This document shows positions 1-9,385 of a DNA stretch of 64,000 nt, piece by piece; position 1 is the stretch's first letter; each line of letters starts with the position of its first letter. The notes under the pieces were generated by a model. It saw only the letters and a list, made by a program, of their open reading frames with translations. It was not told the origin of the DNA and made no database searches. Source of the stretch: CAYYNQ01 sp964473105 (GTDB lineage: Bacteria > Sumerlaeota > Sumerlaeia > MVZB01). The stretch lies in assembly GCA_964473105.1 (NCBI GenBank), contig CAYYNQ010000058.1, forward strand, positions 1 to 64,000, read 5' to 3'. Both the position numbers and the translations under genes were made by a program.

Positions 1-89
1 AGGCCGGTTTTATCCTGGTCCTGTCCGCATGTGATCAGACAGCACGAAACCACCAGCATGAACAACAAGACTTGTGATGTCTTTCTCAT
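1..89 (-). CDS. Start of a lipoprotein gene, cut by the window edge
   Basis: Reading the minus strand from an ATG at 89 gives an open frame to the left edge that begins MRKTSQVLLFMLVVSCC and continues LITCGQDQDK. It has a basic N-terminus, a hydrophobic stretch and a lipobox-like LITC-G, as expected of a bacterial lipoprotein signal peptide with cysteine at about residue 21. Only 29 codons are present, so the function cannot be read. No strong Shine-Dalgarno site precedes the ATG. The gene is divergent from the S9 peptidase gene to its right. The call rests on the signal-peptide pattern alone; a chance frame is possible. Confidence 0.55.
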   Translation of the reverse strand, partial: MRKTSQVLLFMLVVSCCLITCGQDQDKTG

Positions 90-679
90 GTCAATATCGG
101 CTTTCATCCCAGAAGGGTCGACAGGAGATGCCCGTCATTTCTTCCCATTTTCTTCCGGCATATTTAAGTGAGGAACCTAGCCTGTCCACCCCTGATATAC
201 AAGGAATTACTATTGGACCGGATGGAAGTCGGGGCAATACATGGCGGAGCAGGTTAACAAACCGTTACCGGCCGGTCATTTTCCCCGGCCTTCTGAAGTC
301 TGAATCCCGTGTTGTATCCCGACAGACATGAATCTGTTTTGGAAAATTTTCAGGGCAAAAACACAGGATTTCCGCAGGCAGCAGTCAGGACGATTCATCT
401 CGAAAACTTTTGCACAGCCATGGCGGAGAGGGCGGGATTCGATTCACACTCTGAACCATGAATCATCTCACGACAGGGATCTTTCATGATTCATTTTGTT
501 ACGAGGTTTTACATGAAATATCTGGAATGTCATGAATCCTCTGAATTAACCTCAAATCACACTCACATTGTCAGATTGGGCTCAGCAATCAAGCATCTGT
601 GCCTTTGAAGGCGCTAACCTTCCTGATTTTGAGAGAAGATTCGGGGAGCAGGGAATTTATAACGTGCAAGGGGTGGCCA
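90..679. other. Intergenic region between divergent genes
   Basis: This 590-base stretch separates the left-edge lipoprotein gene (minus) from the S9 peptidase gene (plus). Apart from the tRNA-Ser 3' fragment near 407-442 I see no gene. An 85-codon frame at 74-331 lacks a ribosome binding site and any recognisable motif. Promoters for both flanking genes should lie here, but no convincing -35/-10 pair stands out. Confidence 0.5.
407..442 (-). repeat. tRNA-Ser 3'-end fragment with downstream flank
   Basis: These 36 bases match 3696-3731 at 33 positions, in the same orientation. The second copy is the last part of the tRNA-Ser(CGA) gene plus 14 bases of its 3' flank. In the fragment the acceptor 3' strand (CCTCTCC), the discriminator G, CCA and part of the T arm are intact, but the T stem is broken and no D or anticodon arm follows. 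It cannot be a functional tRNA. Such a partial copy can be left by integration at a tRNA 3' end or by decay of a duplicated tRNA. No integrase gene lies between the two copies. Confidence 0.75.
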
Positions 680-2710
680 ATGAATCAATTTAAAAGTGTC
701 CTGAAACGTTCCCTGGTCATCGCATTTATCTGCGTTGGACTCCTACAGCGATTTGGGCACGCTGATCAGAATCCTTTGCCTCCCTTTTCGCTCGATGACC
801 TGGTTTCCATCCACAAGCTCCACCAGGTCCTCATCTCACCTGACGGGGCATGGATTGCGTTCATGGTGGAACAACCCAATCGCGAGGATCAATCCGGGTT
901 GCCTTTCAGGAGAAGTCTGCATCTCATCCCGGCACGTGGTGGAGAACAACGTGAGGTCACGCTGTATCAACCCGGTGGTTCCTCGCTCCAGTGGTCCCCG
1001 AAAAGCAACATGTTGACCTTTCTTGCCCGTCGACCGGATGTCGAGGGCCGCCAGGTTTTCGGTGTGACGCCGGATGATCTGAGCATATATCAACTGACAC
1101 AAACCGATCTTGCCATGAACTCGTTCAGCTGGTCACTCGATGAATCGAAGATCGCCTGCTCGGTTACCGAACCCCAAGACAAGGAACAACAACGGCAGAG
1201 AGAACTTGGTTTTGACGCAATCGATGTATCTGCAGGCGGCCCGGATCAGATCTCAGCGAAACAGAAATTGTGGATCATTAACACAGCTGACAACCAATCG
1301 CATCCTGTTGATCTCGGGCCTTTGCATGCCATCTCCCACGCCCTCTCACCCACGGGTTCCAGAGTTGTAGTGGCCGTGTCGGACAGCACAACGGCCGGCG
1401 ACAGCTACCTGCGCCCGCGACTGTTGACCGTCGATCTCCCGGGAGGGACACCCCGTGTCCTTGAAGATCGAGCCGCCGGTGTCACCCACCCGGCCTGGTC
1501 TCCGGATGGCCGGTGGCTTGCCTACCAGGGATGTTCAAAACAAGCCCGTGAGCCTTTTCCGGTTGCGTTGTATCTCACACGCGGCCATGACAATGAACCG
1601 AGGGACCTGGTTGCCGGACGTGACTTTATCGTGGACAGCTTCGATTGGCTGGGTCATACGGGGGAGCTGTTGATCATGGCCACCTCGGGTGCCGACCGTT
1701 ACCTGGCACGGCTGTCCCCGGACACGGGCCGGGTCAAACGCCTGACACCCAAGTCTCATGTCCTTGCGTTCCGGTCCAGTTACAGTGTCTCGCACGACGG
1801 CCTCCGGATCGCATGTGTGCTGACCCGTGGCGACCAGCCCCCCGATGTGTGGTTCATTGAGACGGAGACCGGCCTCGCGCGAAAACTGACCGACTTGAAT
1901 CCCCATCTGCATAAGCGTCTCTACGGCCCGGTCGAGGAGGTTTCTTGGCATGCTCCGGACGGTTTGAAAATCAGCGGCGTGTTGTGTAAACCCGTGAACC
2001 ACGATCCGGCGCAGCGTTATCCGCTGATCGTTCAGCTTCATGGTTCACAGGTGGCCGATGTCACCGAATTCCAGGCCAGCTGGATGAATTGGGGTATCGT
2101 ACTGGCCGCTCACGGATATGCCGTGCTGCTTCCTAATTACCGCGGCAGCCTGACCAGTGGCGCCGATTTCTTCCGTGGCAACCTGGGTGACTTCGGAGGC
2201 AAGGATTTCGATGACATCATGGCCGGGGTCGATGAGATGATTGATCGTGGAATCGCCGACCCTGAGCGACTGGGCGTCGGGGGTGTAAGCTATGGCGGTT
2301 ACCTGACAAGCTGGGCGATTACCCAGACCCGCCGCTTCAAGGCTGCGGTCATGGGTCTCGGGATCTCAAACTGGATCTCAATTGCCGGTCAAACGGGGAT
2401 CTACGAGATCCACGCAGAATCCCACTGGACCTTCGCTCCATACGACCGGCTGGATTTTGTCTGGGAACGCAGCCCGATCAAGTACTCGGCCCGGGTGAAA
2501 ACCCCAACACTGATTTATGCCGGCCAGAATGACGGGGCTGTCCCGCCGTCCCAGAGCCGGGAATTCTTGCGTGCGCTCAATCACTTCGGCGTGCCCAGCA
2601 AATTCTATCTCTACCCCCGGGAAGGCCACGGCCTCCACGAACCCAACCACATCCGTCATAACATGAAAACGATTCTTGACTGGTTTGGTGAACACTTGAA
2701 GCGTCCATGA
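680..2710 (+). CDS. Exported S9-family prolyl oligopeptidase / acylaminoacyl peptidase
   Basis: The product is a serine peptidase of the prolyl oligopeptidase family (dipeptidyl/acylaminoacyl peptidase type), expected to trim peptides outside the cytoplasm. From the ATG at 680 (676 residues) it starts with a signal peptide, MNQFKSVLKRSLVIAFICVG. A beta-propeller-like N-terminal half follows with WSPDG/WSLDE-type repeats, then the alpha/beta-hydrolase domain. The catalytic triad reads as Ser537 (GVSYGG), Asp618 (NDGAVPP) and His650 (EGHGLHEP). The frame is open upstream to 599, but 680 is preferred because AAGGGG lies just upstream and a signal peptide follows directly. The gene stands alone, facing the prepilin gene across about 260 bases. 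Family assignment is firm; the substrate is unknown. Confidence 0.93.
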   Translation: MNQFKSVLKRSLVIAFICVGLLQRFGHADQNPLPPFSLDDLVSIHKLHQVLISPDGAWIAFMVEQPNREDQSGLPFRRSLHLIPARGGEQREVTLYQPGGSSLQWSPKSNMLTFLARRPDVEGRQVFGVTPDDLSIYQLTQTDLAMNSFSWSLDESKIACSVTEPQDKEQQRQRELGFDAIDVSAGGPDQISAKQKLWIINTADNQSHPVDLGPLHAISHALSPTGSRVVVAVSDSTTAGDSYLRPRLLTVDLPGGTPRVLEDRAAGVTHPAWSPDGRWLAYQGCSKQAREPFPVALYLTRGHDNEPRDLVAGRDFIVDSFDWLGHTGELLIMATSGADRYLARLSPDTGRVKRLTPKSHVLAFRSSYSVSHDGLRIACVLTRGDQPPDVWFIETETGLARKLTDLNPHLHKRLYGPVEEVSWHAPDGLKISGVLCKPVNHDPAQRYPLIVQLHGSQVADVTEFQASWMNWGIVLAAHGYAVLLPNYRGSLTSGADFFRGNLGDFGGKDFDDIMAGVDEMIDRGIADPERLGVGGVSYGGYLTSWAITQTRRFKAAVMGLGISNWISIAGQTGIYEIHAESHWTFAPYDRLDFVWERSPIKYSARVKTPTLIYAGQNDGAVPPSQSREFLRALNHFGVPSKFYLYPREGHGLHEPNHIRHNMKTILDWFGEHLKRP

Positions 2711-2969
2711 CTTGCCTACATGACATTTTTTCTGTTGCTGTTCATATCCGGTTCTCGAAAATCTTTTCCAAATGAAAGGGCAGGAACCGCCCACATCACC
2801 CTTGATGTGTCCGGTCTTCTGTATCAGGGTGGGGCCAAGCAGCCTTGCCTGCCGTTTCAACTGAAATATCCCGTTATTCCATCAGAATAAAACTCGGAGA
2901 TCTCAACAGGGTCACTCCCCCTCCCAGACGGTCAGGGGGGCTGATCGTTCGGGCCCCAATTTACAGGAT

Positions 2970-3668
2970 TCAATTTACACGTGGGGCCTGCATGTTGCCA
3001 CAGTCCAGGTAGACCAGTTGACCCTTGCTGACAGTACCGTTCGTCGGGTCATAAAAGAATGGCTGCACGTCCTGTTGATTCATGTTCTGGAAGAAATCCC
3101 ACCAGTGAAGGTCGGGACCGGTGCTCTCGATCATTGCATGAAAATCCTCGCATAAAAAGAAATCCGCCATGCTCAAGCCATCCGACCTGGTATTCCAGAC
3201 CCAACCATCGCGTGCAGCTGTGGATCTTCCAATGGGGTGCCAGCTGACCACGAACCCCACTTGCACATTTTTACCCCACTGGCTCCAGGAAGTACTCATC
3301 GCGGCTTTGGTATTGAAATGGTCCGTCGGTATTGAAGTGAGGTATTCAATAGGTGTGGTCAACAAGTTGCCCGGCCAGGGGGTCGTGGAGGTGGGTCCCG
3401 TGGGCACACCCGCGCCGGTTGGTCCTGTCATGTTCAGGAAGGTCGGGAAAAAGTCCCCACCGAAATAGTGTCCCGGGATCTGCCCGCTATCCACGATATA
3501 GGATGTCAGGCCTACGCCTATCGTCCGCAGGTCCGAAACGGCCCGGGTGACCTTGGCTCGCGTTTGAGCCTCGATGAAGTTGGGTACGGCAATGGCTGCC
3601 AAGATCGCAATAATGGCCACGACAATCAGCAACTCAATCAACGTAAATCCGTTTTTTTTCTTATACAT
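2970..3668 (-). CDS. Orphan prepilin-like protein (type II pseudopilin leader)
   Basis: The N-terminus is a type IV prepilin/pseudopilin leader, MYKKKNGFTLIELL, followed by a hydrophobic helix (VVAIIAILAAIAVPNF). It would be cleaved after Gly by a prepilin peptidase, with Phe methylated. The rest looks like the secreted globular domain common in Planctomycetes/PVC-type genomes. It ends with a YDPTNGTVSKGQLVY segment, matching YDPTNGTQSHGQVVY in the second prepilin at 49361-50041. A TTG at 3683 would add five residues, but the ATG at 3668 leaves the usual short basic leader. The tRNA-Ser(CGA) gene lies 41 bases upstream on the same strand. No pilus assembly genes are nearby, so its assembly partners must be elsewhere. 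Confidence 0.88.
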   Translation of the reverse strand: MYKKKNGFTLIELLIVVAIIAILAAIAVPNFIEAQTRAKVTRAVSDLRTIGVGLTSYIVDSGQIPGHYFGGDFFPTFLNMTGPTGAGVPTGPTSTTPWPGNLLTTPIEYLTSIPTDHFNTKAAMSTSWSQWGKNVQVGFVVSWHPIGRSTAARDGWVWNTRSDGLSMADFFLCEDFHAMIESTGPDLHWWDFFQNMNQQDVQPFFYDPTNGTVSKGQLVYLDCGNMQAPRVN

Positions 3669-3709
3669 GGTATAAACCCACAATCTTCAGGGAAGCTTTT
3701 GCACGACCA

Positions 3710-3801
3710 TGGCGGAGAGGGTGGGATTCGAACCCACGAGGGGCGGTTAGGCCCCTACTCGCTTTCGAGGCGAGCTCCTTCAACCGCTCGGACACCTCTC
3801 C
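3710..3801 (-). tRNA. tRNA-Ser(CGA)
   Basis: The minus strand reads GGAGAGG ... CCTCTCC-G-CCA, a 7-bp acceptor stem with CCA encoded in the gene. The anticodon arm is CTCGC-CT-CGA-AA-GCGAG, giving anticodon CGA (codon UCG). A long variable arm (GGGGCC...) typical of class II serine tRNAs precedes the T arm GTGGG-TTCGAAT-CCCAC. Length is 92 nt. The acceptor and T arms match those of tRNA-Ser(GGA) at 5953-6041. The 3' end is copied as a fragment at 407-442. Confidence 0.97.
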
Positions 3802-4433
3802 CCGGTCATGACCCTGCCATATGCCGCGGGCTGTTACCCCGCATAACCAAACTCCCACAGGAATCACCATGCACACCGGACAGGTCTTGATTCAGGACCT
3901 ACCCTCATCGCCCAAACGACCTTCCGGACATGTCTGATCTTATAAAGGATCAGGCACGGCCCATCAATGGGAATCCTGTGCCGGTGTCCGCCCCATGGTC
4001 AGGAATTGGACACGGAGACACGAATTCCGTGCATTTCAGGGATGCCCGAACACATGGCGACAAAAGCCGGCCGGCAAACCAAGCCCGGGAAAACAGGAGA
4101 ATGGTCCTTGCGAGGGATCACCTGATCGGGAGAAAACACTGTTCACGAAAAATCAGGTCCCAATCGGCCGGGGCGTACAACTTTTCATCGTCTCGTTAGC
4201 ACATCATGCGCAGACAGCACCTATTGATCCCAAGCCGAATATCATCAAAAGGCCTGGTTCACACGCTGTTCTTGGGGCTTAAAATACTCCCCCCCGAATG
4301 GTAACAACCGGCGCAGGCCATACACGCACAAAACTTGTCATGACCCCCCCGATCACGGCCATGATCTCGGGCCAGGACAACAGATTGAATGTCGGGAATG
4401 TCATTTGATATGATCCGGATCGGCTGGATCAAC
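3802..4433. other. Intergenic region, no gene seen
   Basis: This stretch of about 630 bases lies between tRNA-Ser(CGA) and the glycerate kinase gene. The short frames here have no ribosome binding sites, no recognisable motifs and cross both strands. The promoter of the tRNA (reading left) and that of the kinase (reading right) should be inside, but I could not place them. Confidence 0.5.
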
Positions 4434-5771
4434 ATGAATGCAATATTGAACAAACTATCAGCAGATGCCCGGAAGATATACCACGCCGGGGTCAATGCCG
4501 TCAGCGGCAGCGACCTGATGAAACGGGCCGGGCTGGCCACCGTCCACGGGAAACCCATCGACTCATACCCCCAGGTCCACGTCGCTGCATTCGGCAAGGC
4601 TGCGATGATGATGACCGGGGGGCTGCTCTCCGTCATGGAACGACCCATCAGCAACGGAATCATCGTCGTGCCGCATGGCTACCCCGAAAACTTCCCTCAA
4701 CCGGCCCTCAACCTCGAAGGCATCGATGTCCTCGAGGGAGGGCACCCCGAACCCGACGCAGCGGGCGAACAGGCGGCCACCAGGATCTTTGAACTTGCCG
4801 ATTCATGTGGGCCGGATGACCTGCTGATCGTGCTGATCAGCGGAGGGGGATCGGCCCTAGTGACCGCGCCAGCCAGAGGCGTACCGCTCGATGATGTCAT
4901 CCTGTTGAACAAGGTTCTACTCGGCTGCGGGGCGGATATCCACGAGATGAATGCCGTGCGAAAACATCTCTCACGTTTTAGCGGAGGACGACTGGCGCAG
5001 GCGGCCAGTCCGGCTCATGTCTGTTCGCTGGTCCTCTCCGATGTGCCGGGTGATGACCTGACCTCAATCGCCAGCGGGCCGACCGTTCCCGACCCAACGA
5101 CATTCGACGACGCGATCTCCATCCTGAAAAAATACGGGGTCTGGGAGGACACCCCTGAAAAGGCCCGGATATTTCTCCGGCGGGGAACCGGTCATCCGGA
5201 ACTTGAATCACCGGGACCTGATGATCCGGTATTCGCAAAGTCCGAGACAAGGCTGATCGGCACACTATCGATAGCGCTCGGTGCCGCGGCCGATGAAGCG
5301 CAACGGCTGGGCTATCTTGTCGAACCCGACCCTGAACCGGTCAGCGGCGAAGCGGCGGATGCAGGCCGCAACCTGGCACAGGCAGCCCAAGACAGGAAAC
5401 CCGGTGATCAGCCTGTCTGCATCCTCCGCGGCGGCGAGACAACCGTGACACTCGGCGGTTTCACCGGCAAGGGCGGACGCAACCAGGAACTGGTGCTGGC
5501 CGCAACACTGGAGATCGAGAGACATTCGCATCCGATGGTGATCTTCAGTGCAGGAACAGACGGGATTGACGGGCCGACCGACGCAGCCGGTGCTTGGACA
5601 ACACCCCTGACCGCAGAGGAGGCCCGGATGGTCGAGATCTCACCGGCCCAGTGTCTCGAGGAACACACTTCATACTATGTCTTCGACTGCGTCGATCAAC
5701 TGTTCAAACCGGGCCCGACGCATACCAATGTCATGGATCTCCAACTGGCCCTGATCGCCCCCGCAGGATAA
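4434..5771 (+). CDS. Glycerate kinase, MOFRL/DUF4147 type
   Basis: This is a glycerate 2-kinase of the TtuD/GckA (MOFRL) family, which phosphorylates D-glycerate with ATP to 2-phosphoglycerate in the cytoplasm. Family marks are the N-terminal DARKIYHAGVNAV region, AFGKAAMMM, the glycine-rich ISGGGSALV, and the C-terminal MOFRL part with GKGGRNQEL and SAGTDGIDGPTDAAGA. The ATG at 4434 gives 445 residues, normal for the family. An ATG at 4398 would add 12 residues; neither has a strong Shine-Dalgarno site. The gene stands alone. In this window it could drain glycerate made in sugar-acid breakdown, for example by way of the RraA-family and hydroxyacid dehydrogenase genes at 16-17.7 kb; that link is inference. 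Confidence 0.9.
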   Translation: MNAILNKLSADARKIYHAGVNAVSGSDLMKRAGLATVHGKPIDSYPQVHVAAFGKAAMMMTGGLLSVMERPISNGIIVVPHGYPENFPQPALNLEGIDVLEGGHPEPDAAGEQAATRIFELADSCGPDDLLIVLISGGGSALVTAPARGVPLDDVILLNKVLLGCGADIHEMNAVRKHLSRFSGGRLAQAASPAHVCSLVLSDVPGDDLTSIASGPTVPDPTTFDDAISILKKYGVWEDTPEKARIFLRRGTGHPELESPGPDDPVFAKSETRLIGTLSIALGAAADEAQRLGYLVEPDPEPVSGEAADAGRNLAQAAQDRKPGDQPVCILRGGETTVTLGGFTGKGGRNQELVLAATLEIERHSHPMVIFSAGTDGIDGPTDAAGAWTTPLTAEEARMVEISPAQCLEEHTSYYVFDCVDQLFKPGPTHTNVMDLQLALIAPAG

Positions 5772-5952
5772 CCCGTGTCGCAATCATGACCGGCGAGTTG
5801 GCAGGCCACTGCTTCATGCCGGTCACCGCTTACAACAAGAATCGCGATTGCGGACAAGTCTGTCCGGGCGGGACCGGGTATCACTTGAAATCGCCACGAA
5901 TAAACGGTAGAAGTTCACACTTGGCCGTATCATCAACACGATACGACCGTGC

Positions 5953-6041
<89 letters not shown>

Positions 6042-6135
6042 TGATCGCGCAGGGCCTGTTCTTTCCCCAGACATGTTCATGCCTTTCTCCGGCCTGCTCC
6101 ACACAGCCATCCATCGGAAACCGCGGCCGGGAAGA

Positions 6136-7377
6136 TTACTCGGTTGATCCAAGAACAACGGGCAGGTTCGTGACTGCGCGCAGCACCATGCTCTCACGCC
6201 AGTCCAGTTTGTCGTCACGTAGCCGCATCGCCGGGAAGCGCTTGAGAATCGTCGGCAACGCAAGCCGGGCCTCAAGCCGGGCCAGGGGTGCCCCCAGGCA
6301 AAAGTGAATCCCATACCCGAAGGCCAGGTGCCGGTTGTCCTTACGGGTAATGTCAAATCGGTCCGGATCGGGAAATTGCCCCGGGTCGCGGTTGGCCGCA
6401 GCCAGCATCAGCACAATCGCGTCACCCTCACGGATCTTTTGACCCCGGATCTCGACATCCTTGACCACTAGACGCGTGTCGATCTGGATCGGGCTCTCAT
6501 AACGCAGGCATTCCTCAATCGTGCTGTCAACCAGCGACCAGTCGTTTTGCAGGCGCTCCAACTCCCCGGGGTGCTGCATCAGGGCGAGCAGCCCGTTGAT
6601 CAGGAGACCGACGGTCGTCTCGTGGCCCGCGACATAAAGAAAGACACTCAATCCCACCAGCTCGGTCGCATCCAGGACATCTCCCCCATCCATTCCGGTC
6701 ACCAGCGCGGTGAACATGTCATCGGTGGGTCGACGCCGTCTCTGCTCTGCAAGTGAACAGAAATACTCCGCCAAGGCCTTGTAACTATCGTAAGCGGGTC
6801 CGGCCGCGTCGACCAGGGCCGGGCCGACACTGCCCACAAAGGACACCAGGTCCCCGATATGCCTCTTGCATTCATCCCGGTCAGCCGCGGGAATACCCAG
6901 CAGTTCACAACCCACCGTCGCCGGCAACGGATACGAAAAATCATGAAACAGGTCCATGACCTCCTGCCCATCGACACGGGCTAGGAGATCATCGACGATC
7001 TCCTGGATCCGCGGAGCCAGCCCGGCAATGAAACGAGGCGACATGGACTTCGCCACCAGCTTGCGCAGCCGTGTATGCTTGGGGGGGTCCGTGAATCCCA
7101 GCCAGTTGGCGACATGTTCACCGAGCGGGGCAACCTTCTCGCGCAGTTCAGCTGGGAGCGGCCCCATGTTCAATGATGCCCGGGCAGAAGCGAACGCCGG
7201 CTCCCGATGCGCCGCGGCCACATCGTCGTAACGTGTCAGGACCCATGCCGACAACCGTTCGTTCCAGTGGACGGGATCGTGTTCACGCAACACCTGAAAG
7301 AACGGGTATGGATCAACTAGGCGCCCTTCACAGAAACGCACATAATCGGGGGATTCGACAATTTCTGACAAATGCAT
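6136..7377 (-). CDS. Cytochrome P450 (first copy)
   Basis: This is a soluble bacterial cytochrome P450 monooxygenase of 413 residues. Seen in order are the I-helix oxygen-activation motif AGHETT, the K-helix ExxR (EECLRYE), and the heme loop FGYGIHFCLGAPLARLE with the axial cysteine at residue 360. The ATG at 7377 is chosen because GGGAGG lies 8 to 14 bases before it; the frame runs open for 30 more codons without support. The gene follows the IolD-type gene on the same strand after 112 bases and may be co-transcribed. No ferredoxin or ferredoxin reductase gene is in the window, so electron donors must be encoded elsewhere. The substrate is unknown; the carbohydrate setting makes a sugar-derived or methoxylated compound worth considering. 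Confidence 0.95.
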   Translation of the reverse strand: MHLSEIVESPDYVRFCEGRLVDPYPFFQVLREHDPVHWNERLSAWVLTRYDDVAAAHREPAFASARASLNMGPLPAELREKVAPLGEHVANWLGFTDPPKHTRLRKLVAKSMSPRFIAGLAPRIQEIVDDLLARVDGQEVMDLFHDFSYPLPATVGCELLGIPAADRDECKRHIGDLVSFVGSVGPALVDAAGPAYDSYKALAEYFCSLAEQRRRRPTDDMFTALVTGMDGGDVLDATELVGLSVFLYVAGHETTVGLLINGLLALMQHPGELERLQNDWSLVDSTIEECLRYESPIQIDTRLVVKDVEIRGQKIREGDAIVLMLAAANRDPGQFPDPDRFDITRKDNRHLAFGYGIHFCLGAPLARLEARLALPTILKRFPAMRLRDDKLDWRESMVLRAVTNLPVVLGSTE

Positions 7378-7489
7378 GAATGGGACCTCCCGGAAAGCAG
7401 GCAAACGGCTCGCCCGGCCTTGATGACCGGGTAATTCCCAATCACGACCCTGGAACGCACTCAACAATCCCTGTCAGTTTGCGAAATGA

Positions 7490-9385
7490 TCAATAGTAGA
7501 ACTTCTGGTGTTCCTTGACCTCGGCCTCCCACTGCTTGCGCAGCTTGCGGGTAACCGGGTCATTGCTGACCTCGGCGACGCCGACATCCCACCACATCTC
7601 CGACCACGGGGGATAACGGTCCGCCGTGGTCTCAGCCACGATGACACAGGAGCGCTTCTCCCTGCGGGCGGCCCTCAAGGCCTTGCGAAGCTCCTCCTCG
7701 GTCTTGACGTTCCACGCGCGTGCGCCGAACCCCTCGGCCGTCTTCGCATAATCAACCTTGATGTAATCCCCCTCAAGGCGATCGGTCTTGGGGTCACGAC
7801 ACCGGAACTCGTTGCCAAACGCCCGCCCTGCTCGATGCAACTGATGAGCCCGGATACACTGGTAACCGTGGTTCTCCGCGACAATCACGATGATCTTCTG
7901 TTTTTCCTGGAGGCAGGTCACAATCTCGGTCGGGTTCATCAGGTAGGTCCCGTCGCCGACAAACGTGAAGACCTCGCCCTTGGGCTGGGCCAAGCGCGTC
8001 CCCAGCGCCGCCGGTATCTCATAACCCATGCATGAAAAGCCGAATTCAAGAAGACAGCGACGGTTCTGGGTCGCATCCCAGATCTTGAACGTGTTGCTCA
8101 GGAGACCGCTGGAGGCCCCCACGGCGGTATCCCCGGGCTTGGACTCGTCAAAAACGGTCTTGATCAACAGGCCCTCATTCATGGCCTCGCCGGGGAACTC
8201 CCGGAACGATTCACGCTTCATCTTCCTGTCCCAGTTGATCCGTTCACGTTCAACACGCCTGAGGTTGGCCCGATCGACCCTGACACCGGCCTTTCGCGCG
8301 GCACGGGTCAACGCCTGCAGCCCCTCCTTCGCATCGGCCAGGACGGGCAGGGCACCGATCTTGCAGGCATCGGCCGTGTTCACATTGATGTGGACAAACT
8401 TCACCGAGGGATTCTTGAACAATGCCATCGAGCCGGTCGTGAAGTCCGTGAGACGTGTCCCGACGCAAATCACCAGGTCCGCGGAACGGATGATCTTCGG
8501 GCAGATGCCGTTTCCCTGGACACCCTGCGCCCCCATGAACGTCGGTGCGTCCTTCAACATGCTTCCCTTGCCCGCGATGGTCTCGCCGACCGGGATGCCG
8601 AACGTGGTCGTAAACTTGTAGAGTTCATCCTGCGCGCCGGAATAGATCACGCCACCGCCCGCAATAATGACCGGCTTCCTGGCCTTCTTAAGCAACCCGA
8701 CCGCCTCGTCAATGGTGCAAGCCTCGGGCGGACGGCGGGGAATCCGCCAGATCCGTTTCCTGAAAAGGTGGACGGGGTAGTCATAGGCATGGCACTGGAC
8801 GTCCTGGGGCAGCGAAAGCGTGACGATGCCCGTATCGGCCGGGTCGGTCAATACACGCATTGCCGCAGGCAGAGCCGTCAGCAGCTGCTCGGGCCGGGAA
8901 ATTCGGTCAAAGAAACGACTGACCGGACGGAAACAATCATTGAGGCTGACATCAGCCGACACCGGGTGCTCAATCTGCTGGAGAACATTTCCCTGGTAAC
9001 GAGTCGCGTAATAGTCCGACGGAAGCAACAGGACAGGCAGCCTGTTGATTGCGGCCCCGGCAGCGGCCGTGAGCATGTTGGTCGAACCCGGCCCTACCGA
9101 TGCCGTACAGCCGAATGTCGAGAGACGTCGCATCGCCTTGGCATAGCCGGCTGCGGTGTGGACCTGCGACTGTTCGTTGCAGGGCTGGTAATATGGCAGA
9201 TCCTTGCCGTATTCATAAAGACCCTGAGCCAGCCCACTGACATTCCCGTGGCCGAAGATCCCGAAGACCCCCCTGACCAGCCGGTGTTTTTCCTCGTCCT
9301 GCTGGCTGTATTGCACGGAAAGGTACTTGACTATCGCCTGGCCAACGGTCAGACGGGTTGTTTTCTGTCTGGACTTAGCTGCCAT
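7490..9385 (-). CDS. iolD: IolD-type trihydroxycyclohexane-1,2-dione hydrolase (ThDP enzyme)
   Basis: This thiamine-diphosphate enzyme of the acetolactate synthase superfamily matches IolD, which opens the ring of 3D-trihydroxycyclohexane-1,2-dione in myo-inositol breakdown. IolD-like features are the N-terminal TVGQAIVKYLSVQY, the VFGIFGHGNVSGLAQGL segment, the NEQSQVHTAAGYAK segment with the ThDP-activating Glu, and the cofactor motif GDGTYLMNPTE ... ENHGYQ. Length (631 residues) is normal. Two ATGs lie at 9388 and 9385; GGAGG is 3 bases from the first and 6 from the second, so 9385 is preferred. It is divergent from the IolE-like gene and followed by a P450 gene. IolB, IolC, IolG and IolA genes are not clearly present here. 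Confidence 0.9.
   Translation of the reverse strand: MAAKSRQKTTRLTVGQAIVKYLSVQYSQQDEEKHRLVRGVFGIFGHGNVSGLAQGLYEYGKDLPYYQPCNEQSQVHTAAGYAKAMRRLSTFGCTASVGPGSTNMLTAAAGAAINRLPVLLLPSDYYATRYQGNVLQQIEHPVSADVSLNDCFRPVSRFFDRISRPEQLLTALPAAMRVLTDPADTGIVTLSLPQDVQCHAYDYPVHLFRKRIWRIPRRPPEACTIDEAVGLLKKARKPVIIAGGGVIYSGAQDELYKFTTTFGIPVGETIAGKGSMLKDAPTFMGAQGVQGNGICPKIIRSADLVICVGTRLTDFTTGSMALFKNPSVKFVHINVNTADACKIGALPVLADAKEGLQALTRAARKAGVRVDRANLRRVERERINWDRKMKRESFREFPGEAMNEGLLIKTVFDESKPGDTAVGASSGLLSNTFKIWDATQNRRCLLEFGFSCMGYEIPAALGTRLAQPKGEVFTFVGDGTYLMNPTEIVTCLQEKQKIIVIVAENHGYQCIRAHQLHRAGRAFGNEFRCRDPKTDRLEGDYIKVDYAKTAEGFGARAWNVKTEEELRKALRAARREKRSCVIVAETTADRYPPWSEMWWDVGVAEVSNDPVTRKLRKQWEAEVKEHQKFYY

Noticed and set aside
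74..331. 85-codon plus-strand frame near the left edge
   Set aside because: No ribosome site, no motif, and it overlaps the signal peptide of the minus-strand lipoprotein gene.
3468..3890. Frame crossing the prepilin start and tRNA-Ser(CGA)
   Set aside because: It reads through a tRNA gene on the other strand and contains its antisense; not a real protein.
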